The translations under genes and the position numbers were made by a program. This document shows positions 1 to 11,745 of a DNA stretch of 64,000 bases, piece after piece (positions within the stretch are counted from its first letter, which is position 1; each line of letters opens with the position of its first letter). Source of the stretch: Cristatella mucedo. Its lineage: Eukaryota > Bryozoa > Phylactolaemata > Cristatellidae. Where the stretch lies: assembly GCA_009760855.2 (NCBI GenBank), contig WPIO01000062.1, positions 702,501 through 766,500 of the forward strand, written 5' to 3'. The notes under the pieces were generated by a model. It worked only from the letters and a program-made list of their open reading frames with translations. It had not been told where the DNA came from and ran no database searches.

Positions 1-571
1 TAACTCGCGAAGCGCCGTAATCGAGCGCTAATGATCTTGACATTCTCTCTGCGCCGCCGCCGCCGAAGCGAGAGGTGGCACCCGTCTTGCTGACGCGGCG
101 GCTGCCGCCCCCCCCCCCGAGCCACGTCCGGCCGCCGCCGCCGCCGACATATCGCTGGCCGAGCCCACGAAAAGCCGGCAGCCGAATTGCGACGAGCAGC
201 GGCGGTGCCAAAGTAGAAAGCGAAAGTGCAGCACAGCTGCTCCGAGAGAGCTCTCGGAAACGGAGGCGGCTACGCTCATGACAGCGCAGGCTTTAATATG
301 CCGACGCTGCCGCCTTTGGCGAGCGAGGGCTGTGCCCGCTTACCACTCTGTGACACGCTGAGCGACGCTGCAGTCTTTCTCGCCACATTTCTCGCCAGCC
401 GCCGCATCACTAGGCCGATTGAAAAGCCGCGGGCTCTAGTTAGTGGGGCGCACCACTCTGCGGTGGCACGGTCGACCAGCGCTTCCTGGCGCTGGCGCGT
501 CGGCTCGAGGACCGGAGGCTCGAGGCGAGCATGCGTTACTTCGCTGACGCGAGCGCTAGCGCTCTGTCCAG

Positions 572-573
<2 letters not shown>
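1..573. other. GC-rich CpG-dense stretch without supported gene
   Basis: GCC/CCG trinucleotide runs near 50-150. Long frames on both strands are alanine/arginine/proline rich and unsupported. Confidence 0.5.

Positions 574-606
<33 letters not shown>
574..606. repeat. (TC)n microsatellite
   Basis: Pure pyrimidine run inside a CpG-dense block. Confidence 0.95.
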
Positions 607-609
<3 letters not shown>

Positions 610-814
610 TTCGCGCCCGAGAGCCGACAGCGAGTGAAGTGGCGGGCGAATTCGAGCTGATGACGTGTCGGACGTACGTAGCTCTCAGCCAAGCAAGCGG
701 TCCGCTCGCCCTCCCTTTCAGCAAGCTGCGGCTACTGCGGCCCTGCGAAAAGACGCTGGATGGCCGCTCCCCCTCGTCGGCGGGAAAAGAGCTGTACGGC
801 GGCGAATGATGGGA

Positions 815-1374
815 TGCCATGTAATGTATCTCTGTCTGTAACTCCACAAAGCCGTACAGACTATGTGGGTGTTACGCAGGAGAGCTTTGTATTTCGCACT
901 CACAGCCTAAGCAGCTTTCGGTTCGCATTTGGTAGCCAGCAGACTTCGTCTCACGCAACAAAGAGAAAGTGGGAAGCCTAGCAGAGTCAGGGGAGCAATT
1001 GAGGTAGTGAGTAGCGTGGAAGTAGCAGCTCAGGACCGCTGAAAAGGATGAGTCATAGTCAGCACCAAGAGAGTAGTTGTTGTTGCGTAAGAATTGTGGA
1101 AGCGAGTTCCACAGTCTAGGACCTGCAGAGCTAAAGCTTCTGTCGCCAACGGTCTTTAAGCGCAGTAATGGAACAGCTAATGTATTGTCCATACAGGACC
1201 TGAGGGCACGAACAGGCTGAAACTGGTGCAGCAGTTCAGCTAGGAATGGAGGAGCCGAGCCGTGGCGGGCCGTATGGGTCAGCATAAGAACTTTTCTCTG
1301 TATCCGTTGATCAACCGGCATCCATCCTAGATCTTTTAGCAAAGCAGACACGTGGTGGTCAAATCCCTGGGAGG
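815..1374 (-). mobile_element. LINE family B 3' fragment
   Basis: The minus-strand frame HHVSALLKDLGWMPVDQRIQ ... SFSSAGPRLWNSLPQFL runs to the ORF end, followed by the family B 3' UTR and an ATTAC-type tail near 815. A GA-rich minisatellite begins right at its truncated end. Confidence 0.8.
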
Positions 1375-1416
1375 TGAAGAAGAGCAGGGAGAAAGAGAGA
1401 GACAGAGAGGCCAAAG

Positions 1417-1764
<348 letters not shown>

Positions 1765-1980
1765 TGTATATTTAGAGAGAGGGAGTGGGGCAGAACGGGA
1801 AAGGGTGAGAGAGGCTGAGGAAGAGAGATTGAGGGCAAGTGATTGAAAGAAACAGGAAGAGAGACCGAGGAGAGTGGAGAGGAGGAAGAAAGATGAGAGA
1901 TATTGAGACAGGGGAGAAGAGAGAGAGAGAGAGGGAGAAGAGAGAGAGGGGAGAGAGAGAGAGAGAGAGAGAGAGAGGCT
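1765..1980. repeat. GA-rich purine tract
   Basis: Imperfect GAGA/GGAG sequence ending in pure (GA)n at about 1950-1977. Confidence 0.8.
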
Positions 1981-2252
1981 ACATTGAGAGTACAAGGGAG
2001 AGACAGATGGGCAGAAGAGTGCAGGGCTGTGCTGATGTCCGCTCTTGCTATGCACCTCGTCTCGGGCGGCGTTGATGGGATTGTCCTACGAGTGCACTCA
2101 GCCAATCCCATTTAAGATGGAGCTTCAATTGTTTGGCGACAGCAAATATCGCAGATAGCGCTCGTCGCGTATTTGCTTTTCCCAGACCTTGCGGTCCCCG
2201 TATCAGAACAGATGTGCCGGCTACAGAGAGCCACTATCAATCATAGCTCAAA

Positions 2253-2414
2253 ATGCTCGCCTCGCATGGGAACTATCTGGCGATTGATATTGGTAATGAA
2301 ACTGCCACAGTATTTGCATTGCAATCGCGTTCTTTTGTAATTGCAGATCCGATAAGGAATGTAGCGATGGCAACGCGGACAGCTGCCCAACCAACCAATC
2401 GCCGTCCGCACAAG
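2253..2414 (+). CDS. Candidate first coding exon, unknown protein
   Basis: ATG with A at -3 (AAA-ATG-C) opens 54 codons ending in a strong donor, CACAAG|GTAAGG, phase 0. The sequence, MLASHGNYLAIDIGNETATV..., ends PTNRRPHK and has balanced composition unlike the arginine/alanine artefacts of the GC-rich stretch that follows. I do not recognise a family. On the opposite strand the same stretch reads a CPRC...CKYC pair, so the coding strand is not settled. No partner exon was identified. Confidence 0.25.
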
Positions 2415-3080
2415 GTAAGGTGGCGGGGGGGGGGCCCCGAGCGACGTTTCCCGCATCGGCCAGCAGCGTGCTCCGGTGCCCGGCGATGGTCGAGCGACCT
2501 CACGACCGGCCGCAGAGCACGTGACCCGAACGACCGCTAGCCCGACGAGGCTTCGGGCCGTCGTAGCCGTAGCCGCCTCCTGTCATAATATCATCGTGTG
2601 CCTTCAGCCGAGGAGGAGGCGAGCTGCGTCGGCCCCGTCGGCAGCCAGCGCGCCATAGGTGCGACCGAGGTTGTCTGCTACGAAGACGGCTAATTTGATA
2701 ACGCGATTTTGTCACGCAATGTTGCGCTAATGAGGCGGCTACTATCGACAGCGGGCTTTGAAGTGCTGCCGGCGCGGCGGGTTGGTTAGCTACGTCCGGT
2801 CCAGAGAGTAAATGCGAACGAACCCTGCGATTCGTCTGCCGGCGCGAAAAGCAAAAGCGACCGACGCGGCTAATGATGCGGCGTGCGTGCTTGCGTGTGT
2901 GCGCCGAAGCCTCCACCGGCGGCGCTCGGCGTCGCCACGGTCGCTAGATCGTCGCTCCTTCGTTCTTTCGCTTCCACGGCTCGAGGACGCGGCCGCGACG
3001 TCGACTAGCGACCGCTAGCGACCGTCCATTCCGCGCCTCGAGCCTCTCGTCTCGCGCTCTGACAGTCTTAGTCTAGGGCT
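2415..3080. other. GC-rich stretch downstream of the candidate exon at 2253
   Basis: CpG dense, with a run of nine G at about 2425. No recognisable exon. Confidence 0.4.
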
Positions 3081-3082
3081 AA

Positions 3083-3126
3083 GAAGGTACTGGCCCTTCA
3101 CAACCCGGGTCGTGCGAGTGCGAGTC
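3083..3126 (+). mobile_element. Possible SINE-2 head fragment
   Basis: AAGGTACTGGCCCTTCACAA then a GGTCGTG stretch resembles the tRNA-like head of the copy at 30643. Too short to be sure. Confidence 0.25.
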
Positions 3127-3299
3127 GTACCGCAGACAATACTGTACGGCCTGCTGGGATCGCCGCCGAGGTTCTTCTGCCGCTATGTAAATGGGGCTGA
3201 CGGATCGACTGACCGCTGCTCTCGAAAATCATTCGACGGCGTCGACTTTCTTTTCCACGAGCCGAGCGCTTCGTCCTCTTTCGTTCTGCTCGCCTCGCG

Positions 3300-3326
3300 C
3301 GATCGATCGATCGATCGATCGATCGA
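3300..3326. repeat. (GATC)n microsatellite
   Basis: Seven GATC-type units; self-complementary. Confidence 0.95.
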
Positions 3327-3631
3327 CGGCGATCTGTGGCCGCAGCGGTTGGTAAAAGGAAGAGTAGCAGTTAAAGTTCAGCCGACCGATTCGACGGCTT
3401 CGTTGGCGCAGCGAGCGACACGAGTGCTTGCTTTGGTGGCTGCCGCTCCGGCTTTCGGTGGAATTGCAAAGAATTGACCGCTGCAACCACGCTCGAACCC
3501 ACGACCGAAGCGTCCCGAAGCGCTAGCGGACGCAGCCCCAGGCAGTGGCTGCGTGGAGATGTCCGGCCCGGCGTTCCTAACGCGACGCGGCCTCGGCGAA
3601 GCTGAGCTCGGGGAGGCGAGGAGAGCGAGAG

Positions 3632-3723
<92 letters not shown>

Positions 3724-3790
3724 CGCACGCGAGCGAGAGAGAGAGAGAGAGAGCGAGTGAGAGAGAGAGTGTGTGTGTGTGTGAGCGTGT
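3632..3790. repeat. (GA)n then GT-rich microsatellite
   Basis: Purine run to about 3720, then GCGAGA variants and a short (GT)n. Confidence 0.95.
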
Positions 3791-4980
3791 GTGTGTGTAC
3801 GACGGCCTTCACCGTCGACCTCGGCCCGGCACTCGCGCGCGGCCTCGCGCTGTCTTTCCGCTTTTTATTCTATTTATCCTTTGAAGCTAAATTGCCCGCG
3901 AGGCTGATCATGCGCAAGGCGTCCGAGCGCCAGCCGGCGGCGGCGGTGGCGGCGAGCTGTGATGCGCCCACTATCAATATTTGCCTCAGCTGCCTAACAT
4001 AGGCCGCGTGTGATGTGCCCAGCGCCCACTGCGCCCGCCCGCAGCAGCCGCCAGCGGCAGCGGTCACGTGAGGTTATGTAGATCTGGCTGCCGCTTTGTC
4101 GAGGCCGCGCGCGGCCGGCGATGTTCGAGCAAGTCTCGGCCAGTCACGGCGTGGCAGTCATCCGCTTGCAGCCTCCGCCGCGTTCGTTCGGCGGCGGCAG
4201 CAGTGCGACGAGGGCCAGACAGGGGAGATTACTGAGTCGATGGCCAAAATGTCCACTGTGCCCCCCAAAATGCCAGCTACGCTTTCTCAAAGCGAGAACA
4301 TACAGTCGTTTGAACGCTTGTGTCTCTATCGCATAGCAGGGCCAGCGGCTACGTCCGTTACTTGGTTACTCTAGGTTCTCGGGAAATTGTCATCAAGAAA
4401 ACGCAAACTTCGTACGTTTCGGTGCCGACTCTAGCCACGTCAGTGACGTCAATGAGACGGTACTCGTTAGTGACTGGAAAAAGTCAGACAATTGACCCGA
4501 CTGTTCTTCGAGCTCCGTGAGCAGTAAGCGAAGCACGCGTATTCTTCAGTGCCGACGCATCTGTCACAAGCTATTTAAAATTGCAAACAAGGCGATCGCT
4601 GATTAGTTCGCTACGTGAAGCAGCTTCCTGAAGATGTCTCCGTCTTAAAGAGCCGCCTAGCAGTCGCAATAATGCACAACGTTTGGATAGTTGCCTGTAA
4701 TGCAGAGTATATGTGACTGGAAGATCGGCATGACCTGAATGCATAAGAATGACGCAGCATTACAAAATTTTGCTGCGCCTTTAGAAAGAGATCTGAGACG
4801 CCTGCACATCGTGTCTCTTGTCATCGGTGTCTGGAGTGGAATTCCAAACTACCGACACGACACCAGGGGTGAATGCTCTATACAATCAATTCGGACAGGT
4901 AGCCAAGGCTAAACTTTCTTTAAGAGTAAAACATTGAGAGCAATAGCGGACCGAGAAAGGATCCCCGTAAAATATAAATA
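3791..4980. other. No supported gene
   Basis: CpG-dense until about 4250, then AT-richer unique-looking sequence. Nothing recognised. Confidence 0.4.
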
Positions 4981-5076
4981 TAATTCATTTGCATAGCGCC
5001 CTAAGAGAACCTAATCTCTATTCAAATGCTGCACATATGCAACGGGCTCGAGCCCACGACCTCGGTCAGACCTGGC
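4981..5076 (-). mobile_element. SINE-1, 5' truncated
   Basis: B box to 3' end only; the A box half is missing. Confidence 0.7.
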
Positions 5077-5984
5077 AGTTATTAGTCATTTGCAATGTTC
5101 AGTTTTACTTATAATGCTTCTACGACTACTCATGGGTGTAGCATATTGCGCATTGACAACGACTGGCGAACAGTTGTGGAGAGATCACACCTCTCTTTGG
5201 CATGAAACAGCCTCCTTGATTGCCCTGACAGGCCTCGCGCCGTATCGGTCGCGTCTGGGCGGGAATCTCCGTTAGGACGGAGGATTGGTCTTGCTACCTA
5301 GCAATGGTACGTAGCTGAGTAAGCAGCTTAGCAAAAAATCTTTCAAACAGCAGAGATTTCTCGCAGTTCATTCACCTTCGCTTGCTCTTTTCAGCGTTTA
5401 CCAGCGTTTGCGGTAATCGCCCTGCCCATTCCTGCGAAAGCTCGCAACCTGCGATTCGTTCGCTTCGTTTGCTAAACCAGATCTCTCAACCTAAACATAT
5501 ATCAGTTCCTCCTCTCAGAAGCAGCTCCCTCTCCTAAGTAATCTTCTTTATTCGATCGCTCTCTCGCCACTGGTAAATTTAGGTCGCAGCTTTTAATTCA
5601 CCAAGCGCATCTGCCGGAAGCCCCGCCGGCGGGAGGCACGAGTCTTCGCGTGCGGCGAGCGAAGCTACGTCCCGTGCGTCTGGAGACTTACGAAGGCTAT
5701 GTCTTAGAGATGGCAGGCATCCGAGGACAAAGTAGCGGTTAAAGCAGCGTCATGGACAACGAAGTTCGATCGCAGCTTGCATGCCAAAGGCCGGCCAGAA
5801 AGCGAATTTTCATGCCGAGCTCTAAATGCGAAGCAAGCTGCCGCGTCGGGCTTTTTCGCGGGCGTCTGAACCTTTTTCTTGGGCGCCACCCTCACTGCGC
5901 GATAGCGTTCTCGAAGGCGTCTCTCAGCGAGGCTACAGCCGTAAGTCGGCTAAGCAGCGGTACGCGAAGCCGAGGCACTGAGTG
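5077..5984. other. No supported gene
   Basis: Unique-looking sequence; no motif, repeat or splice pattern recognised. Confidence 0.4.
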
Positions 5985-6024
5985 CCCACTGTCGCCACTG
6001 CCGGGCGGCAGCGGCGACAGTGGG
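5985..6024. repeat. 40-bp hairpin
   Basis: CCCACTGTCGCC pairs with GGCGACAGTGGG, then one mismatch, then CTGCC with GGCAG around a GGGC loop. Confidence 0.9.
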
Positions 6025-6237
6025 ACGCCGCTAGACTGCTGGCTCGTGGGCGCTTTCTTACGTTTTTCGACGCTGAACTCGGTGACCTTGGTATGCCGAT
6101 CGCTTGGCCGCTATCGGTTTTTATTGGACATCTTGGTCTCGAGTGCTATCGACCTTAGCGATGCGAAAGCCTGTTACGAGGCGGCTCTGAGCTCAGAGAT
6201 CACAGCCGTATCATCGATAAGGCTGAGAGAGACAGAC

Positions 6238-6245
6238 ATAGAGCA

Positions 6246-6284
<39 letters not shown>

Positions 6285-6441
6285 GAGAAACAGACAGAGA
6301 CAGATTGACAGAGACAGAGAAACACAGAGAAACAGAGAGAGGGAGAGAGAGAGAGAGGGAGGGAGAGACTGAGAGAGACAGGGTGGCACAGAAAGAGAGA
6401 GAGAGAGACGGAGACAGAGAGACGGACAGAGAGAAAGAGAC

Positions 6442-6482
<41 letters not shown>

Positions 6483-6660
6483 ACGGACGGACTGAGGCAA
6501 ACGCAGATGGATGGACGGACGAACGGATGAGGCAGAGGAAGAGACATGGGCAGAAGTAGAGGCACAACCAGAGACAAATAAAGAGAGAGAGAGAGAGACA
6601 GAGGCAGAGATAGAGGCAGAAACAGGGACAGAGACAGAGAAAGAGAGAGATGCAGAGAGA

Positions 6661-6710
<50 letters not shown>

Positions 6711-6830
6711 GAGAGAAAGAGAGAGACCGGGATACAGAGAAAGAGACAGAAACAGGGACAGAGATAAGAGAGAAAGGACGTAAGAGATTGAATGATCGAG
6801 GCGGGGGAGAGAGAGAGACAGTTAAGGTAT
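6238..6830. repeat. GAGA/GACA compound purine-rich satellite
   Basis: About 590 bp of (GA)n mixed with ACAGAGA units and a GGAC/GGAT patch at 6480-6530. It generates many spurious Arg-Glu or Leu-Ser frames. Confidence 0.95.
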
Positions 6831-7384
6831 GATTGTCACTCTGACAAAAGCAGGGATAAGACTCGTTGCTTCATAGTTATATCATTAGTCTCAGCGGCCG
6901 CGGGAGTCCATCTTAACTTCTCTGCGTCTTAACAGTCGGGCAGGTTGCGTCAAAATGCGTTAGTCAAATCAAAATAATTTTCTGCAGAAATGTATTCTAA
7001 ATTGTTTATTTATTTGCTTAATTTTTTGTAGAGTCGCTAGTAGAAACATCCGTTGTCGAATGCAGACCTTCAGAGGTACTTTCGCAGGGCGCTGGAACTT
7101 CTTCTGAGAGCTCGGCGGCGGTGGCGGCAGTCAGAGTCCGTGACTCGCCGCCGCGTACCAAGGGTAGCTTGAAAGGTACTTTGAGCGTCTAATTAAGGCG
7201 TTGAAATTTCTCGCCGAGCCGGCGCCACCGTTTCGAAGGCTCGCGTTAGGGAGCTTCTGCGTGAGAACTCGAACTGGAACTTGAGGAACTTCGTTAGCTC
7301 ACATAAAAAGAGTCCCAATTCGCTGGCGCGTCTCGCCATCCGTAGCAGTGGCACCGCTGTGCATGCAACACTAACCATTATTCA
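6831..7384. other. No supported gene
   Basis: Mixed composition; a GGCGGCGGTGG patch at about 7110. Nothing recognised. Confidence 0.4.
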
Positions 7385-7561
7385 CACGTTGACAGTGTGC
7401 ATGTCACCTTGAACCATGTTATGCTTGTTGGCACTCTGCATGCTATCACTTAGCGTTCGATCATGCTTCCTTCACAGCATATGTAAAGTGCTAAGAAAGA
7501 GATTAAATTTTCTTAGGGCGCTATATAAATATTTTTATGATTATGATGATTATTATTCTTA
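7385..7561 (+). mobile_element. LINE family A 3' UTR and tail
   Basis: GTGCATGTCACC and GCATGCTATCAC boxes, then the GATTAAATTTTCTTAGGGCG end and an ATT-rich tail. No coding part remains. Confidence 0.7.
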
Positions 7562-8125
7562 ACTTTCTACCTAGCGGTGCAACGGTTTTCTCACCCAAGC
7601 AAAGTCATGGCACGCTGGCAGTGATTCCCAAATCGTTTCAAGATGTGTCATAAACGCAACACATTTGGAACTATAACGTCGGCAATATCCTTGGCATGCC
7701 GCACGACCTTTGCTGGTCCATTCCAGTCTAACCGCGCCCACTGACAGAACGCGCCGGATAAATTGTCTCTCGACGAGTAACAAAGAGTCATCCGATCCCG
7801 CCGTTGTTCCCAATTCAAACGTGGCTGAGCCTGCTGCTTGGACTTGGCGAAGAGGCCCGCCAAGTGGGCTAGCCGAGTCAAGGCCAACGGGGCTAGCCGA
7901 GTTCCTACCTCTCTCCGACGAAGAAAACTGCTCTTCGGCTATTTGGGAGCCGAGCCCTGCTCAAATGCCGGTATTTTTTAAAGTGCGGTCCGGCGGAGGC
8001 ATGCTAATGGCGGCACTTTTTTCGACGGCTAGAAGCCCTCGCTGGCTGAAAGAGCTCGTCGCTCGTATCGTCGCCCCAGTCCCGAGGAGGGGGCGTTGGG
8101 TTCGCGGCGTTGGCGAGCGACGACG

Positions 8126-8324
8126 ATGACGACGAGGCTAAGCGAAGAGCCCTTTTCAGATGCCGACGCTCGTGAGCGTCGACCGTCGACGTCGACGGCA
8201 GCGGAGCACCTCGAAGCGAACGAAGCTCCCGCGCACGTACGAAGCAACGCGGTGGCGGCCGCAGCGGCGGTCGGTCTTCTGAAGGCGTTCGACCTGCACA
8301 AGCGCCAGCTGCTCGCCGAACTCG
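8126..8324 (+). CDS. Candidate first coding exon, helix-forming protein of unknown family
   Basis: ATG with A at -3 inside a CpG-dense block. The frame reads MTTRLSEEPFSDADARERR, then alanine-rich NAVAAAAAVGLLKAFDLHKR and QLLAELG, ending at a donor CTCG|GTGAGG (8325), phase 1. The frame stays open past the donor with plausible residues as far as about 8400 (EIAAYLVV), after which it becomes arginine repeats, so a later donor near 8405 is an alternative. The leucine spacing (LLKAFDLHKRQLLAEL) suggests an amphipathic helix. A phase-compatible downstream exon could be the reading frame at 21644, which would extend the helix, but that junction is speculation. Confidence 0.3.
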
Positions 8325-8409
8325 GTGAGGAAGCCGAGCGTGACGCCACATCGTCTGCATCGTCTGCCGTCGCGCTTTCGAGTCGCGAGATTGCCGCCTA
8401 CCTAGTCGT

Positions 8410-9298
8410 ACGACGACGACGGCGGCGGCAGCGGCTTCGTGTAGTGTCCCGAGGCTTAGCCACTGGAGGAGGCAGTGCAGCGGCAGCTCGAGGCGACCGC
8501 CTCGCGCTGCCGCTGCCGCCGCCGCTCTCTCCGCGCGGGCTCCGCCGGGCCGGAAGCCCTGGAAGCGACGCATGCGCTGCGAGTTTGTAGGTAGCTAGCG
8601 GCGAGTCGGCACGGGCGCACGTGTAGTCACGAGACGCGTACCGGAAAGCGCGGCTGGATCGTAGAGGCTCGCAGGCGCTCGGCTCGCTGCTGCTGCTGCT
8701 GCGCGCCATACCGAGGCAGTGAAAAGCCGCGGCTTCGACGCCGTCGGCGAGCGCGTAGACGCGAGCCTCTTTCTGCTGCTGCAGACGAACTCAGGAGCGC
8801 CGTCGTGGCCGAGTCGCGAGCCCGGGACGTCCTGGAGAAGAAGCTCGACAGCGTGGCGAGGGAGCGGGGTGAGGGTCGCGCCCGAGCACAGCGAGCCGCT
8901 CGGGCGAGCGAGCGCTCGCGAGCGCGTGGGCTCGCGGACCCGGCGCTCTTAGTTCTCGCGCTAAACAACTGCAGCGGCTCTCGCAATATCGGAAACCTTC
9001 AGGTTTGGCAGAATTACTTGCAATCCTCCAGCTATCGTAGGAACCCTGCAATCGCAGACAAGTTCTCATCTTCAAATTTGCTAGTGAGCCAGACTTCTGA
9101 AATATCTCCGCTGACGTTGTATTTATAGGCTTTTATTTTACGGCTGCATCGCCTATGAGTTTGAGCGTGCAACAAATCAGCGCGCACATAAGCTTACGGA
9201 TAGTGACTTTAATGAATCATTATAGCACCCCATGAGATCTATATGTTTCGTACTGGGCACTTTAAGCGGGCTGCAAAGAAAGCCGATAACTGATAAGT
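8410..9298. other. GC-rich stretch after the candidate exon at 8126
   Basis: CGG and CTG trinucleotide patches, CpG dense until about 8960, then AT-rich. Frames are compositional. Confidence 0.4.
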
Positions 9299-9457
9299 AG
9301 CCGAGCTGGTTTGGTCTAGCGGTTAATGTGCTCGCCCCGACCAAGGTCTGACTGAGGTCGTGAGCTCGAGCCCCGAGGCATATGTGAAGCGCCTGAATAG
9401 TGATTAAGTTTAAGTCTAATATATATTAAGTCTCTTGGGGCGCTATATAAATGAATT
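9299..9457 (+). mobile_element. SINE-1 (tRNA-derived), full length
   Basis: A tRNA-like head with A box TGGTCTAGCGGTTA and B box GCTCGAGCC, then a short body and the LINE A-like end GGGGCGCTATATAAATGAAT. A (TA)n stretch follows at 9461-9482. Cleanest plus-strand copy. Confidence 0.8.
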
Positions 9458-9582
9458 AGATATATATATATATATATATATATTATCTATGTAATTGCAC
9501 GAAGAGTTTCAAAACTCGCGACCGCATAGACGACGACGACTCGCAGAGACGGAGTAAATGCTGCAAGGAACAGATTGGTTTT

Positions 9583-9765
9583 AGTTTAATTTTAAATGCG
9601 GTCGGGTCAGGAAATGTAGTGTCAATCTGTCATAACCTGAAGGCTTTGAGAGCACAGAAGCTGAAAGCCTGCAATCCAACGGATTTGTTTGGGGCTGTTT
9701 AGAGGCACATCTAAACGAGCTGACTCGGTGAAGTGAACGGGCGAGAGCTTAGCAGTAGGTCTCTT
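9583..9765 (-). mobile_element. Degenerate LINE family A C-terminal remnant
   Basis: Minus-strand similarity to the end of the LINE A ORF (the frame around TFKxNLKTH, seen here as TTTTAAATGCGGTCGGGTCA on the plus strand). Weak and short. Confidence 0.4.
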
Positions 9766-11745
9766 GGGGGATATCTATACCGTACATACTTACGGTGAAT
9801 ATACGGAACGTACAGGAGCAACAGTTCGGCATACGATCAGTTGGGCAATGTGAGCGGTACGCTCGTCTGCGGCTGTGGCTTTTGTCTACCTTAAGAGACA
9901 AGAAAGCTTCGGAGAATGAGGCCGAGTAGTGGAAGTCTGTGCAGCGTCTACGTTTACATTCCTCCCAGCGCTAGAGAGCGGCCTCGGGTGACTCCAAGCG
10001 CTGCGTGGACCTTGACCCATCTTCTTAAATTAGTTAAAACGAGGCCGAGGAGTCGAAGTCTGTGAAGGGTCGATCTTTATTTTCAGAGATATTCAGAAAG
10101 AAGTACGAACAGGAAAGAAACTGCAGAGAACATCTGGAAGTTGTTGTTCGTCGCTACGGCAGCCATGAAACTGGAAATAGGCTTCACCCATCGTTGCTGG
10201 ACGGTACAGGAAGGTATCCGGTTTCGGTAAGTTTTAAATGAGGACGGAGACCAAATAAGGCTAATTCATCGTTCAGAATGCAGCCATCAGCTCAACCCCC
10301 AGTCTGCCTAAGATCTATCTTCTACTGAAACTGAAATGGCGAGTAACTTCCTCCTAACTTTGCAAGCCGTCCCGATTATGAATCGGAGGTAGCTAACAGT
10401 TTGGGGTGCTTTTACAGCGGATAAAGATTAGACGCTCGGTGTGGCTCTTTGAATGCTGCTTTCTCTCACGATTAAGCTTAAAATCACAATGATTGGCCTG
10501 ACGCGCTGAGAGCACGCGCTCGGCTCTCTTTTCAGCAGAGACATGCGACCGATGTGGTCTTGCTCATGTAATTTCAGCATCGCCTACCGCCTGCTGCGGA
10601 ATGACGCACTAGTACTAGCTTATCAGTGGTGACCGGCAGACAAACTGACCTCCTCGTCTGGGTATCTTCGCAGCATGCGTGACTTCGGCTGCAGCCTCGC
10701 CTTGCATCACGCCAAGGTTAAACATGGCAAACGTCTGCTTTATCGCCGCTGACGTCATCACAGCGTCAGGGATTTTTTTTATAAGCGGACGAGGCTGTGT
10801 AGAATAAATATTTTTACTTCGCCACAAAGCGCATGAACTTGATTTTCTGTTATCCCTACGCAATCGCGGTCGACTAAGAACTATGGTCATCAGAAGTCGC
10901 GACTGTGGTAGCGATTACTTAACAAAATCTGGCAGCTCAAGTGGCTGCCTGCCGTACGTCTTTAACTGAGAGGAGAGTAGATAATCCTTCGACAGCGGCC
11001 TCATGATTTTAAGCTCGCTCTGCGCCTGCGCGAGACGAATCGGTAATATTTTCGAGCTGGCCGTTCGACAGTAGGCAGATGTCTAGTCTAGCTCGTCGAA
11101 TAAAACGCCAGCGACGAACGTGCAGCCGTCACAACTGAGCTTAGAGTACTCGGCATCTCCTTGTTAAGCAGGTACACATGCATGAGCCGCCGGGTAATGG
11201 ATCCGCCTTGCTCGATACCGTCTCTCCGATCCAGTTTCTTCGTGTTCCAAAGTGGTTGATAGTCGATTTAGTGCAAGCGACTAACCTGGCGTCCTAGTAA
11301 CCCAAGGCACCATCGACCGTCTTCCCGCGCGCTTTGCATGTTTGGCTAAGCCCTATGACACGTCGCTCTTGGTTACTGCTTCTCTTGCTGCGACCATTAC
11401 TAACAACTAACTTTACAAAGAAATTTACTTACAGCGAACTTTAATTTACCTCGGTTGAGATTGAGCCCTCCAAAGGCGCTATATAGCTATTATCGCCGAC
11501 TGGCCTGCCTCAAAGTATTCCGACCACAGTTTACGGAATAGCAATCGATCTTTGACAGAACACCGTGGCTGCGAGCAGCTGCATAAAGGCGGGCGGGCTT
11601 CGGGTACCCCTTTTTACTGAAGCGTCGGAGCCGCCGTATTTACCGTGCCGCCCTGCGGCGACGAAAGGCCGCCAATAACCGCAAGGAGCGAATCGAGGGC
11701 CGCAGCAAGTATCAGGCTTCAACTTTCGCTTGAGGTCTGGGAGAG
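9766..11745. other. About 2 kb without supported gene
   Basis: Unique-looking sequence of ordinary composition; no conserved motif seen. Confidence 0.4.

Noticed and set aside
7571-7887. Minus-strand overlapping frames that looked like an integrase fragment
   Set aside because: No catalytic motif could be found; similarity was impression only.
9299-9375. Functional tRNA gene
   Set aside because: The tRNA-like head is one of many copies attached to a SINE body and does not fold as a complete cloverleaf by eye.
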